Assembly (NCBI RefSeq): GCF_002217795.2
Contig: NZ_AP018823.1
Coordinates: 1,054,001 to 1,118,000 of the forward strand
Length of the DNA: 64,000 nucleotides
Reading direction: 5' to 3'
Origin: Aquitalea magnusonii
GTDB lineage: Bacteria; Pseudomonadota; Gammaproteobacteria; Burkholderiales; Chromobacteriaceae
In this document: positions 7,566 to 15,536 of the stretch, piece by piece
How the letters are laid out: every line of letters begins with the position of its first letter
Numbering within the stretch: position 1 is the first letter of the stretch
Notes under the pieces: generated by a model
Database searches by the model: none
The model's input: the letters and a program-made list of their open reading frames with translations, nothing else
Told to the model about the DNA's origin: nothing
Translations under genes and position numbers: made by a program

Positions 7566-8558
7566 CTAACCGGCATGATTGGCATCAAAGCGTATGTTCA
7601 GCACGCCTTCCTGCACATCCAGGCAGTATTGCGGCCAGCGCATGTCTGGCCATAGCAGTTCTGCCATCAGGGTGTGTGGACGGTAGGTCGCCGTGTACAG
7701 CGTGCCATAGCCACGGCCATACGCAGTCTGGAACAGTGGCGGCCGCAGTAGCGTCCGCAGAACGCTATCGGCTGTTTCTGCCTTGCGTACGCCCTGGTTC
7801 AACATCCATTCGCGCTCCTCGGACAGGGTGGCGCGGGCATGGGCCTGCCATTCCACGCTGTGCTGATGGTTGGCTACCGCCGGGCGGTAGACCACTTCAG
7901 CGGGCCGGTCCGGAGCCACAAAGACCGTCGCCCATTGGCAGTGACGATCCAGCAAGGTGATGTTGTAAGTCATGTGTACCGGCAGGCGCTGCAAGATGGC
8001 CACCGCCGCATTGGTGTTGCTGGCGGTTTCCAGCAGGTAGCGCATGACCAGTGGTATGCCGAAGCCTTCGCCCACGGCAGTGCGGCCACCAAAGGAGAGC
8101 GAGGCCGCCAGGCCGTCCTCGTTGATGCCATCGAGCGCGCCCCACAGGCAGTCGCTCATCGCCAGCACCTGGCGGCCCAGCCAGCGCGTGGACAGCCAGC
8201 TCCCTTCCAGCAGTGCCGGTGCGTAGTCGTAATTGCGCGCCAGCAGCGGGCCTTCCACGCCGTAGGGGTCCAGCCATACCGCTTGTGAGCAGCCGGAGAT
8301 ATACGACGGCGGGCACCACTGTGACAGGAAGCGTGCTTCCAGATCGCCGCCGCCGGCCAGCTCGCAAAGTTGTTGATACAGTCCAGCCAGCTCCGGCATG
8401 TGCTGGCGCAGTGCGCGCCGGCCAGCCAGATAAGAGGGGCGGGCGCGATAACCATCACGCAAAAACCATTGTTGATAGGCCGGCCAGCGCAGTTGGAACA
8501 GTGCCTGCCAGCGTGCGCCTGGCGTGTCTTCCCGGATTGCTTCGAATGTACAGCGCAT
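7566..8558 (-). CDS. C45 / acyl-coenzyme A:6-APA acyltransferase-like Ntn hydrolase
   Basis: A 330-residue protein resembling self-processing C45 (isopenicillin N acyltransferase) and linear-amide hydrolases. The probable autocleavage site is Gly89-Cys90 in YISGCSQAVW; Cys90 would become the N-terminal nucleophile of a subunit of about 240 residues. It is followed by the family's LARNYDYAP segment (Asn109, Asp111), then WGALDGINEDGLAASLSFGG and HMTYNITLLDR. There is no signal peptide, so it is cytoplasmic. It is the last gene of a co-oriented run after a nitrilase-fold enzyme and an ATP-grasp ligase, which suggests action on an amide or peptide made by its neighbours. The start MRCTFEAIRE is the first ATG after the intergenic gap; an upstream in-frame ATG would run into the ATP-grasp gene. 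Substrate unknown. Confidence 0.77.
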   Translation of the reverse strand: MRCTFEAIREDTPGARWQALFQLRWPAYQQWFLRDGYRARPSYLAGRRALRQHMPELAGLYQQLCELAGGGDLEARFLSQWCPPSYISGCSQAVWLDPYGVEGPLLARNYDYAPALLEGSWLSTRWLGRQVLAMSDCLWGALDGINEDGLAASLSFGGRTAVGEGFGIPLVMRYLLETASNTNAAVAILQRLPVHMTYNITLLDRHCQWATVFVAPDRPAEVVYRPAVANHQHSVEWQAHARATLSEEREWMLNQGVRKAETADSVLRTLLRPPLFQTAYGRGYGTLYTATYRPHTLMAELLWPDMRWPQYCLDVQEGVLNIRFDANHAG

Positions 8559-8622
8559 GTGTCTCACTAGTTTGCGGGTCGCCGCCGTCTTGCAGGCGAC
8601 GACCGGGGTGGCGCTGAGGGGA

Positions 8623-10077
8623 TTATAGAATCTTGAAGGCACCGGGCGGGGGGACTTGCTCTTCGTGCAGGGCCATGATGGGTTTGGCCGCATAGTATTT
8701 CTTGATGCCGCTGATCCAGTTGCGCGCGCGCTCGTTGAGGGCGAAGTCGTCCGTCATGGAGCGGCCACGCGTGATCAGGATGCCCAGGTCGGCTCCTTCG
8801 TAGCGATAGTCGCCCGGTCCGCTGATACGCAGGAAGAATGCCTCGTTTTCCGATTCGATATCCTGGCGTTTGTAGTCGAAGCGGTGGTAGGACACCGAAC
8901 CGTCGTCCGCCATGCGGTAGATGCCGGTGGCCGGAGCATGGGTGATGATGTCGACATTGTTGGCGGTGTGCTTGAGCACCAGTTGGCTCCAACTGTCGAT
9001 AAAGGCCGGATTGGCCCAGCGGGCGTTCAGTTCTTCTACATCCAGTTCAAACTCGATGCCGGAGAATTCCAGCAGGTGGAACAGGAACAGCGGCACATCG
9101 GCATAGGCGAAGGCGGCGTGGTTGGTCATCGGGCTGGCACCGCAGATGCGCGGGTTCAGTTCGCCCAGATAAACCTCGTCCGTGTCCTTGTCGATGAGGA
9201 AGTCCAGATCGAAATAGCCGCGATAGCCTTCGGCCATCAACTGGTTGCCGAAGCGGTAAGCCATGTCGCGTGCCTTGGCACGCACTTCTTCGCTAAATGC
9301 GCCGGGGAAGATTTCATTGCCGCACCAGCCGCCGCGATAGGGCGTCAGTTCCGCCTCGCCGACCACCTCGGTCAGCAAGGGGCCGACCAGGGTGCCGCTG
9401 CGGGTGGCACAGGCTTCCAGCGTGGCCCCGCGGCAGTTGATGCGCTTCATGATCTTGACTTCCGGATCCTGGATGATTTCCTCGGCATGGCGGTCGAAAT
9501 CCGCCTCGCTGGAAATAAAGAAGGTGGTATGGCCGGAGTCGCCAAAGGCAGTTTGCACCACCAACTGTTCGCCCAGGCCATGGGCGTCGGCAATCTGGCG
9601 CAGATGGGCATAGCTGTCCACCTTGCTCAGGGCATTGGGGACGGAAGGTACGCCCGCCTTGTTGCCGATGCGCACGGTTTCCATCTTGTTGTCGCAGCGT
9701 TCGCGCAAGGCGGCGCTGGGGAACCACACTTCAATGCCCAGTTCCTGGCACAGGCGTTCGGTTTCGGCATCAAACATCAGGAACACCGCCACCGGCCGGC
9801 CACCGGCGCGCTCGACATAATCCACTACATCCTTGTGCTGCAGCAGGTAGTTATTGATGTCCTCGATAGACTGGAATTCCTTGTGCGGCAGTTGCGGCGG
9901 CACAAACACATTGGGGTGGCGGCCATCGAAGCAATCGATGTAGTTGATGTATTTGAAGCGGTTGACCCACTGGTCTATGCCCAGCAGGTTGAAGTTGGTG
10001 GCGCTGATGAAGTAGATCGGCCTTTCGTTGCGGTGAAACAGCAGGCGCAGATCGGAAATATTGCTGACTTTTTGCAT
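8623..10077 (-). CDS. ATP-grasp domain carboxylate-amine ligase-like protein
   Basis: 484 residues with the ATP-grasp fold seen in biotin carboxylase, carbamoyl phosphate synthase and peptide ligases. The N-terminal pre-grasp domain includes PIYFISATNFNLLGIDQW. ATP-binding strands include QLVVQTAFGDSGHTTFF (glycine-rich loop) and KIMKRINCRG. The Mg-binding GELNPRICGASPMTNHAAF, around residue 303, supplies the Glu and Asn. It would activate a carboxylate as an acyl phosphate and join it to a nucleophile. The start at ATGCAAAAAGTC has GGGAG 9 nt upstream. However, the frame stays open for 42 more codons to an ATG at 10203 that overlaps the nitrilase stop as ATGA, so a 526-residue form is possible. 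Substrates unknown; context suggests amide or peptide metabolism. Confidence 0.82.
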   Translation of the reverse strand: MQKVSNISDLRLLFHRNERPIYFISATNFNLLGIDQWVNRFKYINYIDCFDGRHPNVFVPPQLPHKEFQSIEDINNYLLQHKDVVDYVERAGGRPVAVFLMFDAETERLCQELGIEVWFPSAALRERCDNKMETVRIGNKAGVPSVPNALSKVDSYAHLRQIADAHGLGEQLVVQTAFGDSGHTTFFISSEADFDRHAEEIIQDPEVKIMKRINCRGATLEACATRSGTLVGPLLTEVVGEAELTPYRGGWCGNEIFPGAFSEEVRAKARDMAYRFGNQLMAEGYRGYFDLDFLIDKDTDEVYLGELNPRICGASPMTNHAAFAYADVPLFLFHLLEFSGIEFELDVEELNARWANPAFIDSWSQLVLKHTANNVDIITHAPATGIYRMADDGSVSYHRFDYKRQDIESENEAFFLRISGPGDYRYEGADLGILITRGRSMTDDFALNERARNWISGIKKYYAAKPIMALHEEQVPPPGAFKIL

Positions 10078-10199
10078 GGGGTGCTCTCCCTGAGCGGCTG
10101 GCGGAAGGGTGTTGGATGTGTGCAGCTGGGTGCTGGCTTGCCGCCAGCTATGCAGCCATTGCCGGCAATAGCGCAGCCAGCCTGCTGCCAGGCTGCTGA

Positions 10200-11141
10200 T
10201 CATGACTGGCCCTGGCTGGCGGTCAGTGCTTCGCTGTCCGCCTTGATTTCCGCCATCGGGCCGCCGGGGCCGGATAGTTCGCCCTGATGGTGGTCTTGCG
10301 GTTTGGCCAGCGGCCCCAACTGGTACAGATAGCTGTCCACGCCGCTGTCGCGCTGGTACACCGCAAAGTCACAGCGCCGGTCACGGAAGCTCTTGAGCGG
10401 CTGGCCCAGGCCGCGCAGGCCGCGTTCGCGTTCGCGTCGCACTTTGTCAAAGTCGATTTCCACCGGAATGATTTCCGGGCCATTGCCCGCCTGATGCAGT
10501 ACATAGCCTGCCGGGTCCACCACGATGGAGCGGCCGACACCACCGTCACCCACCCCGTTGATGTCGAGGAAATACACCTGGTTGGTAACGGCGGAGGCAC
10601 GGGCGATGGCCAGTTCCACTTCGCGGTCTATGGTGTCGGTCATGGTGGGGTGCAGGATGACTTCCGCTCCCATCGCCGCCAGCGTGCGCGTGGTTTCCGG
10701 GAACCACATGTCGTAGCAGATCGAGATGCCGATGCGTCCGGCGTCGGGTACATCAAACACCACGAACTGGTCGCCGGCGCTGATGCCTTTTTCGTAGGGC
10801 AGGAAGGGAAACAGCTTGCTGAAGCGGGCAATGACTTCGCCGTGCGGATTGATCACCGGACTGGTGTTGAAAACCTGGCCGTCACGCAGTTCGAACAGCG
10901 AACCGGGGATCAGCCAGATGCCGTGCTGGGCGGCGATCTGGCACAGGCGCTGTTCGGCATCACCCGGCATGGCTTCCGCTTTTAGCGGGCTGGGACCATA
11001 CGGGGCCAGTTCGGAAAACAACACCATGTCGACCCAGGGGAAACGGTGTTTGACATGGGCAACGTAATGTCCCATGCGCGTGATGTTTTCTTCGAAGGCG
11101 GAAACCGACATCTGGATGCCGGCAATGGCGAAGCGTTTCAA
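10200..11141 (-). CDS. Nitrilase-superfamily carbon-nitrogen hydrolase
   Basis: 313 residues with the complete catalytic triad: Glu44 (LFSELAPYG), Lys109 (RFSKLFPF) and Cys142 (SICYDMWFPE). These enzymes cleave amides or nitriles, or transfer acyl groups, in the cytoplasm. The fold ends near residue 270; about 40 extra residues form a Gly/Pro/Ser-rich C-terminal tail that is unusual for the family. It is the first gene of the nitrilase - ATP-grasp - C45 run and its stop overlaps a possible start of the next gene by ATGA. Upstream it faces a 318-bp gap with prominent inverted repeats. The assignment as an amidase-type branch rather than a true nitrilase is a judgement from ICYDxWFPE. Substrate unknown. 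Confidence 0.87.
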   Translation of the reverse strand: MKRFAIAGIQMSVSAFEENITRMGHYVAHVKHRFPWVDMVLFSELAPYGPSPLKAEAMPGDAEQRLCQIAAQHGIWLIPGSLFELRDGQVFNTSPVINPHGEVIARFSKLFPFLPYEKGISAGDQFVVFDVPDAGRIGISICYDMWFPETTRTLAAMGAEVILHPTMTDTIDREVELAIARASAVTNQVYFLDINGVGDGGVGRSIVVDPAGYVLHQAGNGPEIIPVEIDFDKVRRERERGLRGLGQPLKSFRDRRCDFAVYQRDSGVDSYLYQLGPLAKPQDHHQGELSGPGGPMAEIKADSEALTASQGQS

Positions 11142-11260
11142 GGTCTCTCCCGTATGGATGCACGCGCTGCGGTGCGGCCAGGCGTGAAGTACCGGCCTGG
11201 CGTGCCATGCAGCGCGAGGCGATGTTGGTGGGAGAGCAGTCTACAAATGAGGGAAGGCGG

Positions 11261-11327
11261 CCAGAAATAGCCGATTTCTGATTCAGTAGTCAGGAAATGG
11301 ACTATCCATTTGACTGGAAATTTCTGG
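11261..11327. repeat. Cluster of inverted repeats upstream of the nitrilase cassette
   Basis: Within the 318-bp gap between the nitrilase gene and kdpE are CAGAAAT-N5-ATTTCTG (11262-11280), AAATGG-N5-CCATTT (11295-11311) and palindromic GAAATTTC (11317-11324). CCAGAAAT and ATTTCTGG also bracket the whole 67 bp. Such dyads are typical of regulator operators; they sit 120-190 bp before the nitrilase start. The rest of the gap shows no gene. Confidence 0.55.
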
Positions 11328-11459
11328 GTTATTCCGGGTGGGAGAGTGGGGCGGCGGTAAAATGCGTTTTGTGGCGTAAAGCCTGGCTGCGCAGGTGTTG
11401 GTCGGCGGCGTGCCGGGGTGGCCGCCGTGCTCTGTCAAGTGGCTGATGTGCCAGCCGGT

Positions 11460-12155
11460 TCAGCTTTCCAGCAAGCGGTAGCCCACGCCGGTTTCGGTCA
11501 GGATGTGCTGCGGCATGGCCGGGTTGTCTTCCAGCTTTTGCCGCAGATGGCCCATGTAGACGCGCAGGTACTGGTTATGCTCGGAGAAGGATGGCCCCCA
11601 TACCGCCAGCAGCAGCTCGCGGTGGGTGATGACCTTGCCGGCATTGCGGATCAAAGTGGCCAGCAGGCGGTACTCGATGGGCGTGAGATGCACCATGACC
11701 TCGCCCTTGTGTACGGTGCGGGCCACCAGATCGACCTTGATCTCCCCAAAGGCAAAGGTCTGCACCGGGGCGGCACTGCCATTGCCACGCCGACGCAGCA
11801 GCACGCGGATGCGCGCCATGCATTCGGCCACCCCAAAGGGTTTGGTCAGGTAGTCGTCGGCCCCGGCATCCAGTGCCTGAACCTTTTCGGCTTCTTGCGT
11901 CCGGGCCGACAGTACCAGGATGGGCAGGTCGGTCCACTCGCGTAACTGGCGGATAACCTCGATGCCGTTCATGTCCGGCAAGCCCAGGTCCAGTATCACC
12001 ATGTCCGGCTTGCGGGTGGCCACTTCGATCAGGCCCTGCCGGCCGGTTTCGGCAGGGTGGACGACCCAGTTGTCACCATTGAGTGCTGAGGCCAGGAAGT
12101 GGCGTATCGGCTTTTCATCTTCGATGACCACCAGATTGACGGGGGTTTCGCTCAT
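11460..12155 (-). CDS. kdpE: Response regulator KdpE
   Basis: 231-residue OmpR/PhoB-type regulator. The receiver domain (1-120) has Glu-Asp near residue 12 and phospho-acceptor Asp56 in VILDLGLPDMNG; Lys of TKPFG completes the pocket. The C-terminal winged helix (130-231) includes LTPIEYRLLATLIRNAGKV and NQYLRVYMGHLRQKLE. Phosphorylated KdpE activates the kdp structural genes under K+ limitation or osmotic stress. Its ATG overlaps the kdpD stop (ATGA), so the two are translationally coupled. It is the distal gene of the kdp run. Confidence 0.96.
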   Translation of the reverse strand: MSETPVNLVVIEDEKPIRHFLASALNGDNWVVHPAETGRQGLIEVATRKPDMVILDLGLPDMNGIEVIRQLREWTDLPILVLSARTQEAEKVQALDAGADDYLTKPFGVAECMARIRVLLRRRGNGSAAPVQTFAFGEIKVDLVARTVHKGEVMVHLTPIEYRLLATLIRNAGKVITHRELLLAVWGPSFSEHNQYLRVYMGHLRQKLEDNPAMPQHILTETGVGYRLLES

Positions 12156-14851
12156 GGTTTGATATCCTCTTCGCCCGGCAGGGCCGGCATGGGGCTGACA
12201 GGCAGGGTGAAACAGAATTGTGCGCCCTGCGGCTGGCGGTTGCTCGCCGCAATGCTGCCACCATGGGCCTCGACAATGCTGCGGCAGATGGCCAGCCCCA
12301 GGCCCACGCCTGGCGTGGTGGTTTCACTGCTGCCGCGGGTGAACTTGTCGAACAGCTTGTGCTCCTGCCCGCCGGGCAGGCCGGGGCCATCGTCCTGTAT
12401 GCAAACCCGTATTGTAGCGCCCTCGCTGTTGGCGCTGAGCGTGATATGGCTGCCCGCTGGCGTGTATTTGGCGGCATTTTCCAGCAGGTTGACCAATACC
12501 CGTTCAATCAGCACCGCATCGTATTCCAGCACCGGAAGATCATCGGCCAGCGCCACTTGCAGCTGATGCGCTTGCAAGCTGTGCTGGCAGGCGCGTACCG
12601 CGCTGCCCACCACATCGTCCAGCAGTTGCCATTCCCGGTTCAGTTGTACGCCGGATTGCAGCTTGGCCATGTCCAGCAGATTGGTGACCAGGTGGTTCAT
12701 GCGCAGTGATTCTTCCTGGATCGAGCGGGCGATATCGAGCTGTTTGGCTGCATCGACCTGGCCTGCTGCCAGAATGCTGGACAGCCCGACCAGAGTGGTG
12801 AGCGGGGTGCGCAGATCGTGCGAGATCACCGCCAGCACGCTGTTGCGCAGGCGCTCGGATTCCATGGCAACAATGGCGTCTTGCGCCACTTCCACGTAAT
12901 GCACCCGTTCCAGCGCCAGGGCAATCTGTGCCGCGCAGGTTTCCAGCAGGCGTTGCTGTTCCGGCAGGAAAACCTGATCCAGTTGTTCGGGCAGCACGGC
13001 CAGCACGCCGCGATTGCGCATCGGCGCTTTCAGCGGCAGATACAACATGGTACTGGCCGGCAGGGTGAGGGTGCCCAGGCCAGCGGGCTGCTGCTTGTCA
13101 TACACCCACTGCGCCACGCCCGGGTCGGCCTGGACGCTGCTGTCGTTTTCGGCGCGCAGCTCATCCTTGCTGTCCGGGGTGAACAGCACGATGCTGGCAT
13201 TGAACAGGGGCTGCAGGCGGCTGACGGCGATGTCGATGATCTGGCTGGCGGTGAGGGCGCCGGCCAGTTCCCGCCCCAGTTCGTACAGGGCGCGGGTGCG
13301 GCGTTCGCGATAGGTGGCAAGCGTGGCTTCAAAGCGCAGGCGGGCGGTGAGCTGGCTGATAATGAGGGCGACGGCAAACATCACCGCAAAGGTCAGCAGG
13401 TACTGGGTATCGGAAACCGATAACGACAGCCGTGGCGGCACGAAAAAGAAATCGAAGGCGGCCACCGCCAGCAAGGATGCCAGCACGCCGGGGCCACGGC
13501 CAAAGCGCACCGCCACCAGCACCACCGCCAGCAGGTAGAGCATGACGACGTTGGACAGTGCAAAAAACGGTGTCAGCAGGCTGACCAGACCCGTGGTGAG
13601 CAGGCAGGCCAGCAGGGCCGCCAGATAACCATGGACTTGTTTCTGGCGGCCGGCCTCGCCAAACAGCAGGCGGTTGAAGCCATCCGGCCGGGTGCTGGTG
13701 CTGTCGTCGTCTGCTGCATGTGATACCACGTATACATCCACATCCTGGGCTTGCTGCATCAGTTGTTCCAGCAAGGGACGTTTTAGCAGGCGGCACAGCT
13801 TGCCGGCGGATGACTTGCCCACCACCAGCTTGGAAACATTGCGGCTGCGGGCATAGGCCAGCAGGGTGCTGGCCAGATCGCTGCCCCCCAGCACGGTGGT
13901 TTCCGCGCCCAGCTCTTGTGCCAGTTTCAGGCCTTTCATGATGCGGGCCCGCTTGGTTTCCGACAGGCCTTGCAGGGCCGGTGTTTCAACAAAGACGGCA
14001 ATCCAGTCGGCATCCAGGCTGGCGGCCAGCCGTTTGCCGCTGCGCACCAGTTTTTCCGTTCCCGGACCATGCCCCACGCAAATCAGCAAGCGTTCGCGGG
14101 CATGCCATACCGGCTTGATCGACTGGTCGGCGCGGTAGGCGCGCATCTGGGCATCCACCCGGTCGGCGGTACGGCGCAGTGCCAGTTCGCGCAGTGCCAG
14201 CAGATTGCCTTTGCGGAAGAAGTTCTTTACCGCACGCTCGGCCTGGTGGGCGAGGTAAACCTTGCCTGCGGCCAGCCGCGCCAGCAGTTCGTCTGGCGGC
14301 AAATCCACCAGTGCCACTTCCTCGGCCTGGTCAAATACGTGATCGGGCAGGGTTTCGCGCACCACGATGCCGGTGATCTGGCCCACCACATCGTTCAGGC
14401 TTTCCAGATGCTGCACATTTAGCGTGGTGTAGACGTCGATGCCGGCGGCCAGCAGCTCTTCCACGTCCTGCCAGCGTTTGCTGTGGCGCGAACCGGGGAC
14501 ATTGGAGTGGGCAAACTCGTCCATCAGGATCAGTTGCGGATGCCGCGCCAGTGCGCGGTCCAGATCAAACTCGGCCAGACTGCGGCCCTTGTATTCGATC
14601 TGGGCCGGTGGCAGTACTTCCAGGCCTTGCAGCTGGGCTTCGGTTTCCTTGCGGCCATGGGTTTCCACCACGCCCACCAGCACCTGGCAGCCTTCCTGCT
14701 GGCGTGTTCTTGCGGCGCTGAGCATGGCATAGGTCTTGCCCACGCCGGCGCAGGCACCAAAGAAAATCTTCAAGCGGCCGCGTTGTGCAGCCAGCTCTTC
14801 CTGTTTCAGCTCATCCAGCAGGGCATCTGGATCAGGGCGGGTATCCGTCAT
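12152..14851 (-). CDS. kdpD: Osmosensitive K+ channel histidine kinase KdpD
   Basis: 899 residues, the usual KdpD length. The N-terminal KdpD domain has Walker A GACAGVGKT and LILMDEFAHSNVPGSRH; a UspA-like domain (about 245-380) follows, then four membrane helices around residues 395-500, a GAF-like region and the kinase core. The phospho-acceptor is His678 in VISHDLRTPLTT, and the ATPase has DDGPGLPGG and GVGLGLAICRSIVEAHGG. It senses K+ availability at the inner membrane and phosphorylates KdpE. The start was placed at MTDTRPDPDALLDEL, as usual for the family; the longer frame adds 26 unrelated residues. Confidence 0.96.
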   Translation of the reverse strand: MTDTRPDPDALLDELKQEELAAQRGRLKIFFGACAGVGKTYAMLSAARTRQQEGCQVLVGVVETHGRKETEAQLQGLEVLPPAQIEYKGRSLAEFDLDRALARHPQLILMDEFAHSNVPGSRHSKRWQDVEELLAAGIDVYTTLNVQHLESLNDVVGQITGIVVRETLPDHVFDQAEEVALVDLPPDELLARLAAGKVYLAHQAERAVKNFFRKGNLLALRELALRRTADRVDAQMRAYRADQSIKPVWHARERLLICVGHGPGTEKLVRSGKRLAASLDADWIAVFVETPALQGLSETKRARIMKGLKLAQELGAETTVLGGSDLASTLLAYARSRNVSKLVVGKSSAGKLCRLLKRPLLEQLMQQAQDVDVYVVSHAADDDSTSTRPDGFNRLLFGEAGRQKQVHGYLAALLACLLTTGLVSLLTPFFALSNVVMLYLLAVVLVAVRFGRGPGVLASLLAVAAFDFFFVPPRLSLSVSDTQYLLTFAVMFAVALIISQLTARLRFEATLATYRERRTRALYELGRELAGALTASQIIDIAVSRLQPLFNASIVLFTPDSKDELRAENDSSVQADPGVAQWVYDKQQPAGLGTLTLPASTMLYLPLKAPMRNRGVLAVLPEQLDQVFLPEQQRLLETCAAQIALALERVHYVEVAQDAIVAMESERLRNSVLAVISHDLRTPLTTLVGLSSILAAGQVDAAKQLDIARSIQEESLRMNHLVTNLLDMAKLQSGVQLNREWQLLDDVVGSAVRACQHSLQAHQLQVALADDLPVLEYDAVLIERVLVNLLENAAKYTPAGSHITLSANSEGATIRVCIQDDGPGLPGGQEHKLFDKFTRGSSETTTPGVGLGLAICRSIVEAHGGSIAASNRQPQGAQFCFTLPVSPMPALPGEEDIKP

Positions 14852-14935
14852 GTTCGGTCCATCGTGGTGTATGGCAGTACAGCACAATGCCCTGCCGGTG
14901 AGGGCAGGGCGATGCCGGGCAAACAGCAAGCGAGT

Positions 14936-15508
14936 TTACTTCAGCGCATCCAGCGCCAGGTTCAGTTCCAGCACATTGACCCGTGGTTCACCCAGCAGGC
15001 CGAAGGTTTCGGCGATGGCGTGATCATCCACCAGCTTGTGTACCTGTGCCAGTGCAATTCCGCGCGCCTGGGCAACCCGTGCCATCTGGTAATAAGCTGC
15101 CGCCAGCGAGATGTCCGGGTCAAGCCCGCTGGCCGAGGCGGTTACCAGATCAACCGGTATGGCACCGCTCTCGGTGGGGTGGGCCTTGCGCAACTGTTCT
15201 ACATTGGCCTTCACGGCATCTAGCTGGGCCTGGTTGGTGGGGCCGAGGTTGGAGCCGCCGGAGCCGCCGGCATTGTAGGCCATGGGACTGGTTGCGGATG
15301 GCCGGCCCCAGAAATACTGGTTGCCGGAAAAGTGCTGGCCGATCAGGCGGGAGCCGATGATCTGGCCATTTTTTTCGATCAGGCTGCCATTGGCCTGCTG
15401 CGGAAACAGCGCCTGAGCCAGCGCGGTGGTGAGCAGCGGATAGGCCAGGCCGGTCAGCAGGGATAGCATGGCAAACAGCAGCAGTGCCGGACGTAGGGTT
15501 TTAAGCAT
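14936..15508 (-). CDS. kdpC: K+-transporting ATPase C subunit KdpC
   Basis: 190 residues with a single N-terminal membrane anchor (about 10-32, [20 protein letters not shown]) and a periplasmic domain with [21 protein letters not shown] and the C-terminal [14 protein letters not shown]. KdpC stabilises the KdpFABC pump and raises substrate affinity. The start at [12 protein letters not shown] is preceded by AAGGAAATC. It lies 28 bp after kdpB and 84 bp before kdpD. Confidence 0.95.
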   Translation of the reverse strand: MLKTLRPALLLFAMLSLLTGLAYPLLTTALAQALFPQQANGSLIEKNGQIIGSRLIGQHFSGNQYFWGRPSATSPMAYNAGGSGGSNLGPTNQAQLDAVKANVEQLRKAHPTESGAIPVDLVTASASGLDPDISLAAAYYQMARVAQARGIALAQVHKLVDDHAIAETFGLLGEPRVNVLELNLALDALK

Positions 15509-15536
15509 GATGATTTCCTTCTTGTGAGGGCGTGAC

